Of a DNA stretch of 64,000 nucleotides, positions 32,721 through 43,234 are shown one piece after another. Positions within the stretch are counted from its first letter, which is position 1. Each line of letters starts with the position of its first letter. The notes beneath the pieces are model-generated. The model ran no database searches. It was not told where the DNA came from and saw nothing but the letters and a program-made list of their open reading frames with translations. Origin of the DNA: Rhexocercosporidium sp. MPI-PUGE-AT-0058 (Eukaryota; Ascomycota; Leotiomycetes; Helotiales); assembly GCA_020746875.1 (NCBI GenBank), contig JAGTJL010000004.1:620001-684000 (forward strand). Direction: 5' to 3'. Both the position numbers and the translations under genes were made by a program.

Positions 32721-33820
32721 TCAATGAGCTTCCAACCAAGCCAGCATCTGATCAAAAGCTTCGGCTTGCGCAGCCTTGATCTTCGGATCTTCATATTCTC
32801 CTGCAACGCCAAATCCATGCGGAACACCTGAATAAGTCTTGAATTCACACTCAACGTTGTTCTCCTTCAAGTGCTTCTCGCCATGGTCCCGAATCTCATC
32901 GGAGAAGAGTTGGTCATTCTCCACACAAACAAATGCCAATGGCGATTTGGTCCCCTCGAAGTCCTCCCTGGTGACCAACGTTGCGTGAGCAATTGCACCG
33001 GCTTTGATGTATGGTCCCTTCTTCACAACACCAGCTTCTTCGTCCTTGACTTGTTGTCCCCACATAACGGTATCTGGCTTCTCACCAGCCAGAAGTAAAG
33101 TCATCCTGCCCCCGAAGCAGTACCCAACAGAGTATATTCCACCACCATTTGCTACAGCATCTGCGAACTCGTCTTTGGCTGCATCCATGACCTTGTGGAG
33201 AATCGGGAGGACCTTCTCTGGTGTCTGTCGTGCCAGCCACATATCGATCAAGAATGACTTCGCCGTCTCAGCTGCGCGCATTTTGATCTGCTCGATAATC
33301 GATGGGTCTTTCTCCTCCTCGTATGTCGCAGAACCAGGTAAAGGATCATCTGAGAACATATCTGGCAACACGACCAAGTAACCCTCCTTCGCAAATCTGT
33401 CCGCCTGGATCTGATTGTTCTCCGAGTGAAGACCCGTAGCTCCCGTCAGGAATAGTAGAAGCTTCGAAGGCGCATGAGGATAGTCGGCTGGTTTCGAGAC
33501 GTAGACATCGATTCCTCCCAGTTGTGTCATTTCCCCGCTTGGTCCAACTCCAAAAGCTGCTTCAAGTCAGCACATGCTGTCTTGTTGAGCGCATTCTTTG
33601 CAAGGAGATCCTGGAAATACTGACGAGTTGGCTTGTCTTTTACACAGTGCTTTGGATGTTAGCATTGATGCGCTATGATTTCCAGAAGTGGCCGTACCTC
33701 TCCAAGACCCCCCATTGAAGCACCTGTCTGCGCAGGAGTGTCTCCTGGGACAATACTTGCTGTTGATACCTCGGCGGCATCGCTTTCCGGCGCCTTCGTC
33801 GCAACTTCAGGTTCGGCCAT
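32721..33820 (-). CDS. Dienelactone hydrolase family protein (alpha/beta hydrolase)
   Basis: Minus strand, three exons: 33820-33698, 33649-33625 (only 25 nt) and 33559-32721, with introns of 48 nt (CTAAC branch) and 65 nt (CTGAC branch); protein 328 aa. Splicing out the second intron (donor GTCAGT) joins GEHCVKDKPT to PAFGVGPSGEMTQLGG, restoring the N-terminal pattern of the fungal family. Without it, one would wrongly see an 81-aa ORF overlapping a hydrolase ORF. The catalytic triad is visible: Cys197 in GYCFGGR, Asp265 in VENDQLF and His297 in VPHGFGV. The Cys nucleophile is typical of dienelactone hydrolases, which open lactone or ester rings in aromatic degradation. Fungal members have broad, poorly known ester substrates. 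No signal peptide is seen, so it is probably cytosolic. It is divergent from RPA1 over a 496-bp shared promoter. Confidence 0.92.
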
Positions 33821-34316
33821 GATTGTGGATTGTAGATTCGGTCTGTTGTTGAAGGTTGTTGACGTCGAGCTTCCGTTCCTAGGACAGTTAGATCTGGTGT
33901 ATTGGTGCCTTGTTGCAGCTGGAGGTGGGGTTTGTATGGGATAAAAGCGGCAGTAAGTTGAACCCCGCCAAAGTCTATTAGTTGTGAACAGGTACGACAA
34001 CAATATTGGATTATGATGTTTTTAAACTGGGCTTGAATATCTCATAGCACATACCATGGCAAAGTCTCTATCTCCTGATCTTACTACCTGCCTTCAGATG
34101 ATCATCTTCAATCAGTCGCTCGTCTCAAGTCAGCTGACCATAGTGTAGTGCCGCTTTACGGAGGCGCAACTACGAGCGCTAGTCGCAACCGCCACCTTTT
34201 AGTGAGGCACTCTACACGCCATCACTTTCGACGCGTTCCTCTCAAAGCGCGTCAAGTCAACAGAACAGAACACAAAGTCTGCCAAAACACTCCCAGATAG
34301 CACCCACACATTCAAA
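33821..34316. promoter_or_regulatory. Bidirectional promoter of the hydrolase and RPA1, with an MCB box
   Basis: 496 bp between two divergent start codons. It contains a perfect MluI cell-cycle box ACGCGT at 34231-34236, about 80 nt upstream of the RPA1 start, with a second AAAGCGCGTC-like site just downstream. MCB boxes are the target of the MBF complex, which drives G1/S transcription of replication genes including RPA1 in yeasts. This therefore fits the gene on its right. Confidence 0.6.
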
Positions 34317-36349
34317 ATGGCAGAGGCAGCGCGAGCTCAGATTACAAGGGGAGCTTTGAAGTAAGAATATTTACCTGCAATCAAACGACTTTGCTAATTC
34401 TTCCCAGTGCTATCTTCAACAATCCCACCGCCCTCGAGAAACAATACCCAGTCCCAGTCTGCCAGTGCGTGCAGATCAAGACTCTTGCATCTAATGGAGA
34501 TGGCACGCCAGAGAGATACCGTCTTGTCCTGAGCGACATGGACAACTTCGTCCAAAGCATGCTTGCAACTCGTGGGTGCCCTCGCCACTGATATTACGAG
34601 GTCTGCTAATATAATAACAGAGGCAAATCATGTCGTGCACGAGGGCAAATTGAAGAAGGGCTCAATCGTCAGACTCAAACAATACCAAGCAAATGCTGTC
34701 AAGGGCAAAAGGTGAGTGGAAACAGAATCAACCCCGTAACCTCTGCTAATCCATCCAGAATCTTGATCATCCTAGACCTCGAAGTAATCGAGAGCTTGGG
34801 CGAACTCGAAAAGATCGGCGAACCTGTTGCTCTTACGGTCAAGGATGAGGCAGATATCAAGCCTGCTAATACAACCATCGCTGGTAATGGCTTCTACGGC
34901 AACCAACCCAAGCCAGCTCCAGTCATCCAGGAACGAGCCCTCCCCTCGCGCTCGGGACCTTCGAGTTCTTCGTCCCATGCCAACATATACCCTATTGAAG
35001 GCTTGTCACCATATGCTCATAAGTGGACCATCAAAGCTCGTGTCACCCAGAAATCGGATATCAAGACGTGGAAGAAGGCAAGCAGTGAGGGGAAACTTTT
35101 CAGTGTCAATCTTCTGGACGAAAGTGGGGAAATCAAGGCGACGGGGTTCAATGCGGAGTGCGATATGCTGTACGACACATTCCAAGAAGGCTCTGTCTAC
35201 TACATTTCAAGCCCTTGTCGAGTTCAACTTGCAAAGAAACAGTTCTCGAACCTGGCCAATGACTACGAACTCACCTTCGAGAGAGATACTGTAGTGGAGA
35301 AGGCCGAAGACCAGGATAATGTCCCTCAAATCAGATACAACTTCACGACCATTGCCGCTCTTCAGGATATTGAAAAGGACTCGACCATCGACATAATTGG
35401 TGTTTTGAAAGAAGCTGCCGACGTCAATCAAATTATCTCAAAGACAACTCAGATGCCTTTCGACAAGCGTGAACTTACCCTGGTCGATGATACTGGATAC
35501 TCAGTGAGACTGACGATCTGGGGCAAGTCAGCCGTCTCCTTCGACGCAAATCCCGAGTCGATCATCGCTTTCAAGGGTACGAAGGTTTCCGATTTTGGTG
35601 GTCGCAGTCTAAGCTTACTCTCTTCGGGAACGATGGCTATCGATCCCGATATTCCAGAAGCCCATAAGCTAAAGGGATGGTACGATTCGCAGGGCCGAAT
35701 GGACAGCTTTGCCACCCACAATAACATGTCTGGCGCCGGCGCTGCTGGTGGTCGTAACGAACAAGTAAAGACCATTGCTTCAGTCAAAGAGGAGAACCTG
35801 GGCATGTCCGAGAACCCTGATTACTTCTCCGTCAAGGCGACTATTGTCTATATCAAGCAAGAAACTTTCGCATACCCTGCATGCTTGAACGATGGATGTA
35901 ACAAGAAGGTCGTAGACATGAACGACGGTACATGGAACTGTGAAAATTGCAGTGCAAGCCACCCGAGGCCAGAGTACCGGTATATCATGTCACTCAACGT
36001 CAACGATCATACAGGCCAGCTCTACTTGAGTTGCTTTGATGATGTGGGACGACAGGTCATGGGTATGAGTGGAGATCAGCTCATGGAGTTGAAGGAAAAC
36101 GACACCGCGGCGATGGAGAAGGCTTTCGAGAATGCAAACTGCAAGACCTGGACTTTCAAGTGCAGAGCCAAGATGGACAGTTTCCAGGATCAACAGAGGT
36201 ATGTTCTATGCTGTCCGCTCCAATCTACAGGAGACATTGCTAATCCAACCCACAGAGTCCGCTACCAAGTCATGAACGCCTCGCCAATCAACTACGCCGT
36301 GGAAGCCAACAAGCTCGCAGCTCTCATCAAGACATACAACATCGACTAA
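34317..36349 (+). CDS. rfa1: Replication protein A large subunit (RPA1/Rfa1)
   Basis: Five exons: 34317-34360, 34408-34571, 34621-34711, 34759-36198 and 36256-36349 (introns 47, 49, 47 and 57 nt); protein 610 aa, normal for RPA1. The N-terminal OB fold carries VCQCVQIKTL and a YRLVLSDMDNF stretch. Then come DBD-A and DBD-B (WTIKARVTQKSDIKTW, LTLVDDTGYSVRLTIWG). DBD-C carries the zinc ribbon C475-x4-C480-x13-C494-x2-C497, and the C-terminus VRYQVMNASPINY carries the subunit-binding helix. It binds single-stranded DNA in replication, repair and recombination as a heterotrimer with RPA2 and RPA3. The last intron is 57 nt long, in phase and free of stops, so a retained-intron form would add 19 residues. 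The MCB box upstream suggests G1/S regulation. Confidence 0.97.
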
Positions 36350-37134
36350 GAGTTTCAACTACTGTTTTTCCGGATATTTATGCTTTTTCACGGCTGCGTG
36401 TGTGCAAGGGGTTGCTAGACAGGGCGTAGGAAAGAAGCATGTGCATGCATGATCAGGTTTACTTTATTGTAGATTATGGAGGGATGACGAGATGTCTAAT
36501 ATGGACTGATGCTGGAGACGTACGTACGTGCTGATTGGTTTCTGATGATAAGGCGTTGTGGCTGCACTGGTAGTAGCTATTCTATGAATGAGCAAATGAT
36601 AGCACCCTTCTTTCCCTTCCACATTGTTTCCACTGGCATACTGAATATCACTAGTGCCTAAGACCCTAGCCCTGTTGAGGCCGTGGAGAAGTGGAAAGTG
36701 CTTCAAGTGATTATCAAGCAATGTGAAACCAAGCCAGGTTGGTTCATTCATCAATTTTCTATTACGGTATCTGGTCTGGCGGCTCTCTCGCAGCCCTTGC
36801 CCAGGAACCAAAATAACGTCTCATCTCGCTTATTGCTCCCGTTCTTCATAATGGCGTTCCCTCTAGCATGAAATAATATCTCATCGACTCCAGCCTCCTT
36901 ATGCAGCCAGCCAGCTCCCATGCAAAGTACGCCCGCCACTGCTCGCACCAAAATAGGTACCGAAAATACCGACCGAGCACACTGCGAAATAACCCCATCC
37001 TTCATCCTTCATCCATCATCCATCATTAAGCATTTCCTCACCAAGGTCAAATATGCCATCCAGCCAAGCGAAATCAATGAATGGCGAATCAACCAATCTA
37101 CTTTTTCGTGTCATGTGTGCGGTGCTTGAAATTC
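36350..37134. other. Convergent intergenic spacer
   Basis: 785 nt between the 3' ends of RPA1 (+) and CSN3 (-). Contains an ACGTACGTACG stretch near 36520-36530 and a degenerate CATC/CTTCATC minirepeat near 37002-37028. No gene was seen. Confidence 0.5.
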
Positions 37135-38708
37135 TCAGTACATCCCCATGATATCCTCATCATCACCTATGTCGTTCCACTCTGTTGTTGGATTTTCTTC
37201 GGCGGTTGCCTTATTCTTGTTCTGCTTTTGGACAAACCTGATGTAATCCTTATCGTGGGTGAGCATGCGATCTGTTTGCTTGATTTCCTTGGTCAAGGCT
37301 TGGATACGTGAAGTTGAGGCTGCCAACTCTCTCTGCATCTGAGGTTCTGTCAAGGCCGTTCCAGAAGGCGAGAAGGTGAGGATGGAAGGACCAGTAGGAG
37401 GACGGCTAAGAGTAGCTTGCAGGTCTCCTCGCTGAATCATGGTTTGAACAAGACTCTCACCAGCTTGAGGTGTTGGTAGCTTATATCCGGTTTCCGCACT
37501 CGTAGTAAGGCCGACAAGTTCAGGGATCGAGATCTTACTGTAGACCTTGGCCAAGTCACGGATCTGGAATCGCTGGAAGGCGCGGAGTACTTGATAGACC
37601 AGGCCCGTGTTGCCATCATTTCTCCACCATGTGGCAGCTACATCTACCTCAGACTTCAGTCGTGATGCGGTGCCGCTCTCGAATATTTGAGCGAGGGTCT
37701 CGTATGGCTTGGCCAGGGTATGATAGTTCTTGGAGGGGCCGGCGCTTGTAGATCTCGGTAGAGGCAATAATCGACCCTCCTTCAAGAGACCAACCAGAAT
37801 CCACTTCTTATAAGCATCGACCATAATCTTACTTGGAGACTGGTCCTTAGTTGGATATGTGACCGCGCTCTCAAGGCAGTGCAATGCATTCTCCCAGTCC
37901 ATCAAAGCAATGTGTACCATTCCGCTGTACAAGAAGTATTCGAGGATATCCTGATACTTGAGCTTCGAGTTGAGTTTGTTGGCAATGGTGATGAAAGCGG
38001 CGGGACTTAGAGTCATATCGCATAGGTACTTTGGCTTTGGAAGAGCGGAATTGCCTGGGACGTAGAGTATGAACTTCTTTAGGACTGGAACAGCATCCTG
38101 ATAACTTCGTGAGTCCATAGTGAGCCTGGCGAGGATAGTGTGGTTGGTAGTAAGCATGCTGCCAGAGGGATCCAAGCGCAGGATGGCATTTCTGATCGGT
38201 ACAACTGCCAGATGTGGCTACCTACTATTAGCTAATTTTATCTTGTACTTATGGCAAACAAACCTGTCGAGAACTTCGTGCAAACTCCGCCACACTTCTG
38301 ATGATATAGCTCAGCTCGTCACCAAGATATCTGATTTGTCTCGTATCGAATACACCCAAGAACTCGGTCATCTTGCCCCACAGCGTATCCATATCTACAC
38401 CTTTTGAATTGTTCTTGGACGTTGCCTGGATGTTGGCGACCAAACAGAAAGCGTATGGGACGGTATTGAAGGCTGGATTGATGACCTGTCATCAGCTGTT
38501 AGATATGTGCAGTCTATTGAAGCCGGATGGAACTCACCTCTAACATATTCTCACCACCAGACGTATGCTGCAGAAGCTTTGTCTCGCCGATCTTCTTCAT
38601 GACTTCAATTTGCTCCTTGATGCCATCATCGTATTGTTGATCGGAGAGAGGGACATGAGGAGGTGGATGAGGGGGAAACGAGAGGAGCTTCGAGAGTAGG
38701 TCATCCAT
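37135..38708 (-). CDS. csn3: COP9 signalosome subunit 3
   Basis: Minus strand, three exons: 38708-38538, 38485-38264 and 38217-37135 (introns 52 and 46 nt), all phase 0; protein 491 aa. The start ATG at 38708 gives MDDLLSKLLSFPPHPPP. The sequence follows the CSN3 pattern: an N-terminal helical-repeat region (LWGKMTEFLGVFDTRQIRYL), a middle around ALPKPKYLCDMTLSPAAF and YFLYSGMVHIALMDWENAL, and the PCI region with FQRFQIRDLAKVYSKISIPEL. A coiled-coil tail ends in the acidic DDEDIMGMY. As part of the COP9 signalosome it would act in removal of Nedd8 from cullins, and so in SCF ubiquitin ligase control and, in fungi, development and light response. It has no catalytic residues of its own (CSN5 holds them). 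It is divergent from the proline gene over 459 bp. Confidence 0.93.
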
Positions 38709-39167
38709 CGTAACAGTTGTCTGAGAAGATTGGGTCGCAAGTCTCTTGGTTCTGCGCGGGTGCGTTCGCTGGGCTCGAAGGAGAGCCTGCGGGGGGTGAA
38801 GCTCTGTCCAAGCTCTGGTCAAGGCAGATCTACGGGAGTCTTTCTATTCTTGAAGAAAGAATGTAGGTGTTAGAAAGGGGAGGAAGCTTTCGGGGCTAGC
38901 CAGATAGCTGTGCCTTTAATATCGCTTTTCGAATGACGAGAATGAAATCACGACTGGCATGAAGCTCGGAGGTTTAGACAAGGCTGCCAGCCAAATTCAC
39001 GATAGGCAGAGGGCAGACGTTCCCCAGACCGGAGCTATGTCGGCCCGCGACCTCGCTTCCTTAGCCTCCTTGATGTCGCCACCTCAACTCTTTGTAATGG
39101 CACCCAATATAAATTCGAGTCACGCTTCGAGCGATTTCTATTCTTCACAAACCACTTTCTATTCATC
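38709..39167. promoter_or_regulatory. Divergent promoter of csn3 and pro2, with TATA box
   Basis: 459 bp between the two start codons. A TATAAA element at 39108-39113 lies about 55 nt before the pro2 start, suggesting a short leader for that gene. No element clearly directed at csn3 was recognised. Confidence 0.5.
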
Positions 39168-40629
39168 ATGTCTCTCACCAACGCTCTCCCAGAAGATGCT
39201 GCAAAGGGAGCGAAGTCAGCATCTCACGTTCTGGCGACTCTGCCAACCGCTTCCAGGAATGATGCTTTGACTGCAATTCATTCAGCTCTCTCCGCATCCA
39301 AAGACGAAATCTTAGCTGCCAATGCTCGAGATTTGGAATTGGCTCACAAGGCCGCTGAAAACGGAGAACTAAGCTTGAGTATTGTATCGCGACTAGACCT
39401 TGGGAAGAAGGGAAAATGGGAGGATATGTTGAAGGGTATATTGGATGTCCGTGAGCTAGAGGATCCTGGTAAGTACTCCTGCACTTGTGTTGTCAACAAG
39501 AGCATTTTGCTAATATGAGATTATGAAGTCGGAAAGGTCACTTTAAGGACAAGACTTGATGACGGCTTAGATCTGGAGAGGGTTTCTTGCCCAATTGGAG
39601 TACTTCTGATTATATTTGAGGCTCGTCCTGAAGTCATTGCCAATATTGCTTCTCTTGCTATCAAGTCTGGCAACGCAGCTATTCTGAAAGGTACTGTCCC
39701 TTGGCCATGTTCGCGTCAGTGCCGCTATTAAGTTTCATTCAGGTGGAAAGGAATCAACAGAGTCGTTTATCGCCATTTCAAAGGTCATCTCCAAAGCTCT
39801 AGAATCAACAGAAGTCCCGAACACCGCTATCCAACTTGTCACCACCCGAGATGTCATTCCCCAGCTCCTAGCTCAGGATCGATACATCGACTTGGTCATT
39901 CCAAGAGGCTCGAATGAGCTTGTACGATACATCAAATCAAACACCAAGATCCCAGTTCTCGGTCACGCTGACGGCATTTGCTCAATATATCTTGAGCATA
40001 CCGCCGATCCAGCAATAGCCACTAAAGTGATTATCGACTCGAAAACTTCATACCCGGCCGCATGCAACAGTGTGGAGACACTTTTGGTTGAACATTCAGC
40101 GTTAGAGACGGTCCTTCCCACTGTCGCTGAGGCATTGCTAGCCAAAGGTGTCTCGCTTCGGTGCGACCCAGTAAGCAAGAAAGCCCTTACCGATAAACTC
40201 TCATCTCATTCATCCGTCATCCTACAAGATGCTGAAGATGCCGACTTCGATACTGAGCATCTATCCCTGGTTCTAGCCATCAAGGCCGTCCCAGCTATCT
40301 CCGATGCCATCTCCCACATCAACTTCCATGGCTCTCACCACACCGACGTAATCCTCACTTCCTCCGCACCCCTAGCCGAACAATTCATGGCCAGCATAGA
40401 CTCAGCCGGGGTGTTCTGGAACACGTCCACTCGTATGGCAGATGGAATGCGATTCGGCTTCGGCACGGAGGTGGGCATCAGCACGAACAAGATCCATGCA
40501 CGAGGTCCCGTTGGTCTGGAGGGTCTGATGATTTACAAGTACAAGATCAGGGGAGGTGGTCAGGTATCGCTAGACTATGGAGAGGGAGAGGGCCAGAAAA
40601 GTTTCAAGCATGAAAAGTTAGCTTTCTAA
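39168..40629 (+). CDS. pro2: Gamma-glutamyl phosphate reductase (proline biosynthesis)
   Basis: Three exons: 39168-39468, 39529-39690 and 39743-40629 (introns 60 and 52 nt); protein 449 aa, the usual length. It belongs to the aldehyde dehydrogenase superfamily, ProA/Pro2 branch. Marks include [19 protein letters not shown] near the first junction, [13 protein letters not shown] across the second, and [16 protein letters not shown]. The catalytic Cys262 sits in [12 protein letters not shown]. The C-terminal region has [22 protein letters not shown] and [12 protein letters not shown]. It reduces L-glutamyl 5-phosphate with NADPH to glutamate semialdehyde, the second step of proline synthesis, in the cytosol. 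Intron phases all agree. Confidence 0.97.
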
Positions 40630-41955
40630 ATTGAGGTCCAATGCTATCATACAACAAAATCATTATTTTGATGTATGTCCTCCTTGTGGCTGTGCTCTGA
40701 GTATATTTCAAGTCTTGTTGCTCGAGTTTGGCAGCGGTTCGGATAGTTGCAGTTGCGAATGTCGTATGTGATAACTGCTTGGTTTCAGGATCTATATATC
40801 TCACTTTTCCATGCTGAGACTTTCGCGGTTTACCGAAAAACTGCGTAACCTCAAGCTTTATGCTGTCATTTCAAACTATGCTGCCGATGTCACACTCGCC
40901 CACCCACCACCCACTCAATCCAAATATTCTCCGTGTGTTGAATCGAACGAGGTGCTCTGAAGTCTAGAATACAGCATGTACCCTTATCCTTGCTTCATTC
41001 CCCCGGCACCATGTCTCCTGCATGTTGATGAAGTCTCATACCCAACCTGGGTGAAATTTGCAGCTGGGGATGATACATTGATATAGAATCTACTTTTGGG
41101 AGACGAAGCTTCGAAGTAAGTGAAGTCCGGATACAGAAGGCACCATCGGTGCCAGGGGAGCTAAGAGTGCTGACCGCAATGTGAGCGATTTATCCCACTC
41201 AGAGCTCGACCTTTACAGACAGGTTTGATCAAAAAAATCGTTTTTTTTAGGACCTGCCAAATTTGAAGTACAGTCCCTCAAGTCCTACGGTCTGGGACGT
41301 ACACTCGATATCTGCGCTCAAGCGAACCCCCAACGCGATGAACTTGCTTTGTGATGGCAGAGAGGGCAAGTACTCATCTAAAGTCCTGCCCATATAGACT
41401 GTAATGTAAGCCAAAGAAGACGAGATGTTGTGTGTGAATGGCAGCGTGGTAATAGTTGACAAGGAAAGTATCGGGCCACTTGACTTGAGCAGGTCTCCTT
41501 TGGTTCTGCCCAAATTATGCTTTGTTCCCAACTAAGAAGGCGTAATGACGAATCTGCCGGGTTAGTGGAACTTCATAAGAAAAAAGGATTCGAAGCAAAG
41601 CTTCACAACACCAAGAATTTCATGAACGAACTCATGAGAAAAAAGAGCCCAGTTCGGAGTGAATTGCTAATAGGGAGGAGCAGTCTAGACTTCCTGATAT
41701 TCCTGCACTGCCATGGACACTTCACAAGCCATCCAGATCCACGGAACCCCCTTGGCACCCTACACGCGTGAACAATGTTGGTTCAGGAGATGACGAGGTT
41801 CATCATCTCATCCAAGGAGCGGGAGCAAAAGAGACGAGCAGGAGCTTTGTGGCATTAAGTCATTGCTTGGGCCCTCCAGAGTTGATTACTTGAACTAGAG
41901 AACAAAAATAACACTAGCACCATCCCGTGGGGGACTCTTCCGACCCAGACCAACA
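40630..41955. other. Intergenic region between pro2 and the HET remnant
   Basis: 1.3 kb with no gene I can support. Small ORFs (longest 94 codons at 41247-41531, minus) resemble nothing known. It could include the eroded 5' part of the HET gene, but I could not find the expected N-terminal HET motifs here. Confidence 0.45.
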
Positions 41956-43234
41956 GTGCCCAAAGACTGTCCCATCCTCTACCAAGACGCCCCTGGCAAA
42001 GAAACTCGCGTAATTCTCGATCCCTACGAAAACAACAAACTTGAACCCATGATTGCCGCACTCAGCCTCTCTATACGAGGGCGGACACTCCAAGAGCGCG
42101 CTCTTAGCCAACATTTCCTCTACTTTATCGAAATCGGTATCGTCTTGAAAGGCCGGACGGGCATCGTATCCGAGCAGAAGCCCTTCGAGCTCTCCGATGA
42201 GAAAGACTACAAGTGGAAACAATCCGTGAAGCAAACCCCAAGCAAGGGGAGGCTCTCGAGGAGTATGAAATGACCATGGGGGAGCCGTATACTTCTACTG
42301 GCGCGCTGAATAGTCTTATGTGGCCGGCGGGTTTGGAGCTTATTTTCAAGATGTGGTAAGAGCTTGTGGCTATGTATACGCGGAGGAACCTTCCGGTGGG
42401 GAGTGATAAGTTACCGGCGCTATCGGTATTCGCGCAGAATTTTAGAGATCTAGTTGGAGGTGTCCACTTGGCGGAGATTTTGGGAGAGAGGTTTGTTGAA
42501 TGTGTTATGTTGGTATGTGGTGAACGCGGCTGTACCTGCGCCTCCATCTGCTGCCGTGGGAAGGAAACAGGAACACCGCTCGCCTACTTGGGCGTGGACT
42601 GCTGTCCATGGGCCAATAAACATGAGCACACAATCAGAGTACTCTCGACAGTTTCGAGACAACTGGCCAGAAGTATGCAAAGCTTCTATTTTGCCTGTAT
42701 CTTCCGATCTTTACAGCGCTGTCAAGAAAGGGACTTTGGTCTTTACCGGATTGATGATGAGAGCTACGTTCTCGACAAATCGATCAGAGAGATATCACCC
42801 CTATCTGGATTTCGAATAACGGAAACCGTTAGCTGAGTATCGTGAATACGACGAGGAGGAGGAGATGCCAGAAGAGGAGGAAGAGGCAGTGCCACTCGAA
42901 GACCCTTCCAACCCTTGTCCTCAAAGGAGGAACTTCTGTGCGAGCGCTGCCTCATGACTCCTGTGCGATGTATGAGGGACTATCCACTGACACCATGGGA
43001 CGTATTCATCTTGACCACAAAATTATTGATTTTGAGTATTTGAGAATTTCCTCGTTCGGTAATGACAAGGACGGGTGTTGCCCTTTGCAGGCATTGGTGT
43101 TGATGTCTCTTGGAAGAGGGGGGTTTAAACGTGTTGGGTTGCTGGAAGTCTTGGAGGAGATACCAACGGGGAAGAGGGGGTTCAAGGTTGGACGGTCTAC
43201 GAATGATGATCTAGTAACTATTACTATTGTTTGA
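41956..43234 (+). pseudogene. Truncated and frameshifted HET-domain (heterokaryon incompatibility) gene
   Basis: Consecutive plus-strand fragments in different frames spell the C-terminal two thirds of a HET protein. First is RGRTLQERALSQHFLYF, the last motif of the HET domain, with Arg where RGWTLQER is usual. After a frameshift near 42220 come ELVAMYTRRNLPVGSDKLPALS and VHLAEI, with a nonsense TAA at 42357-42359. After another shift near 42480 come LLNVLCW and SPTWAWTAVHGPI (usually PSWSWAS). Then there is a stop at 42817-42819, a further shift, and a C-terminus with MGRIHLD, FKRVGLLE and VTITIV. The N-terminal part with the YLWID-type core was not found. Working HET proteins trigger cell death on fusion of unlike hyphae; this copy cannot encode one. 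The several independent lesions argue against simple sequencing error. Confidence 0.85.

Noticed and set aside
33527..33820. An 81-codon ORF on the minus strand whose TGA overlaps the ATG of a hydrolase ORF (ATGA), suggesting a two-cistron transcript
   Set aside because: A 65-nt intron (33560-33624, donor GTCAGT, branch CTGAC) joins the two parts in frame and restores the expected N-terminus of the dienelactone hydrolase. It is one gene.
41956..42273. Reading the HET fragments as an intact gene with several introns
   Set aside because: The TAA at 42357 lies inside a continuous conserved block with no room for an intron, and the frame changes occur within conserved segments.
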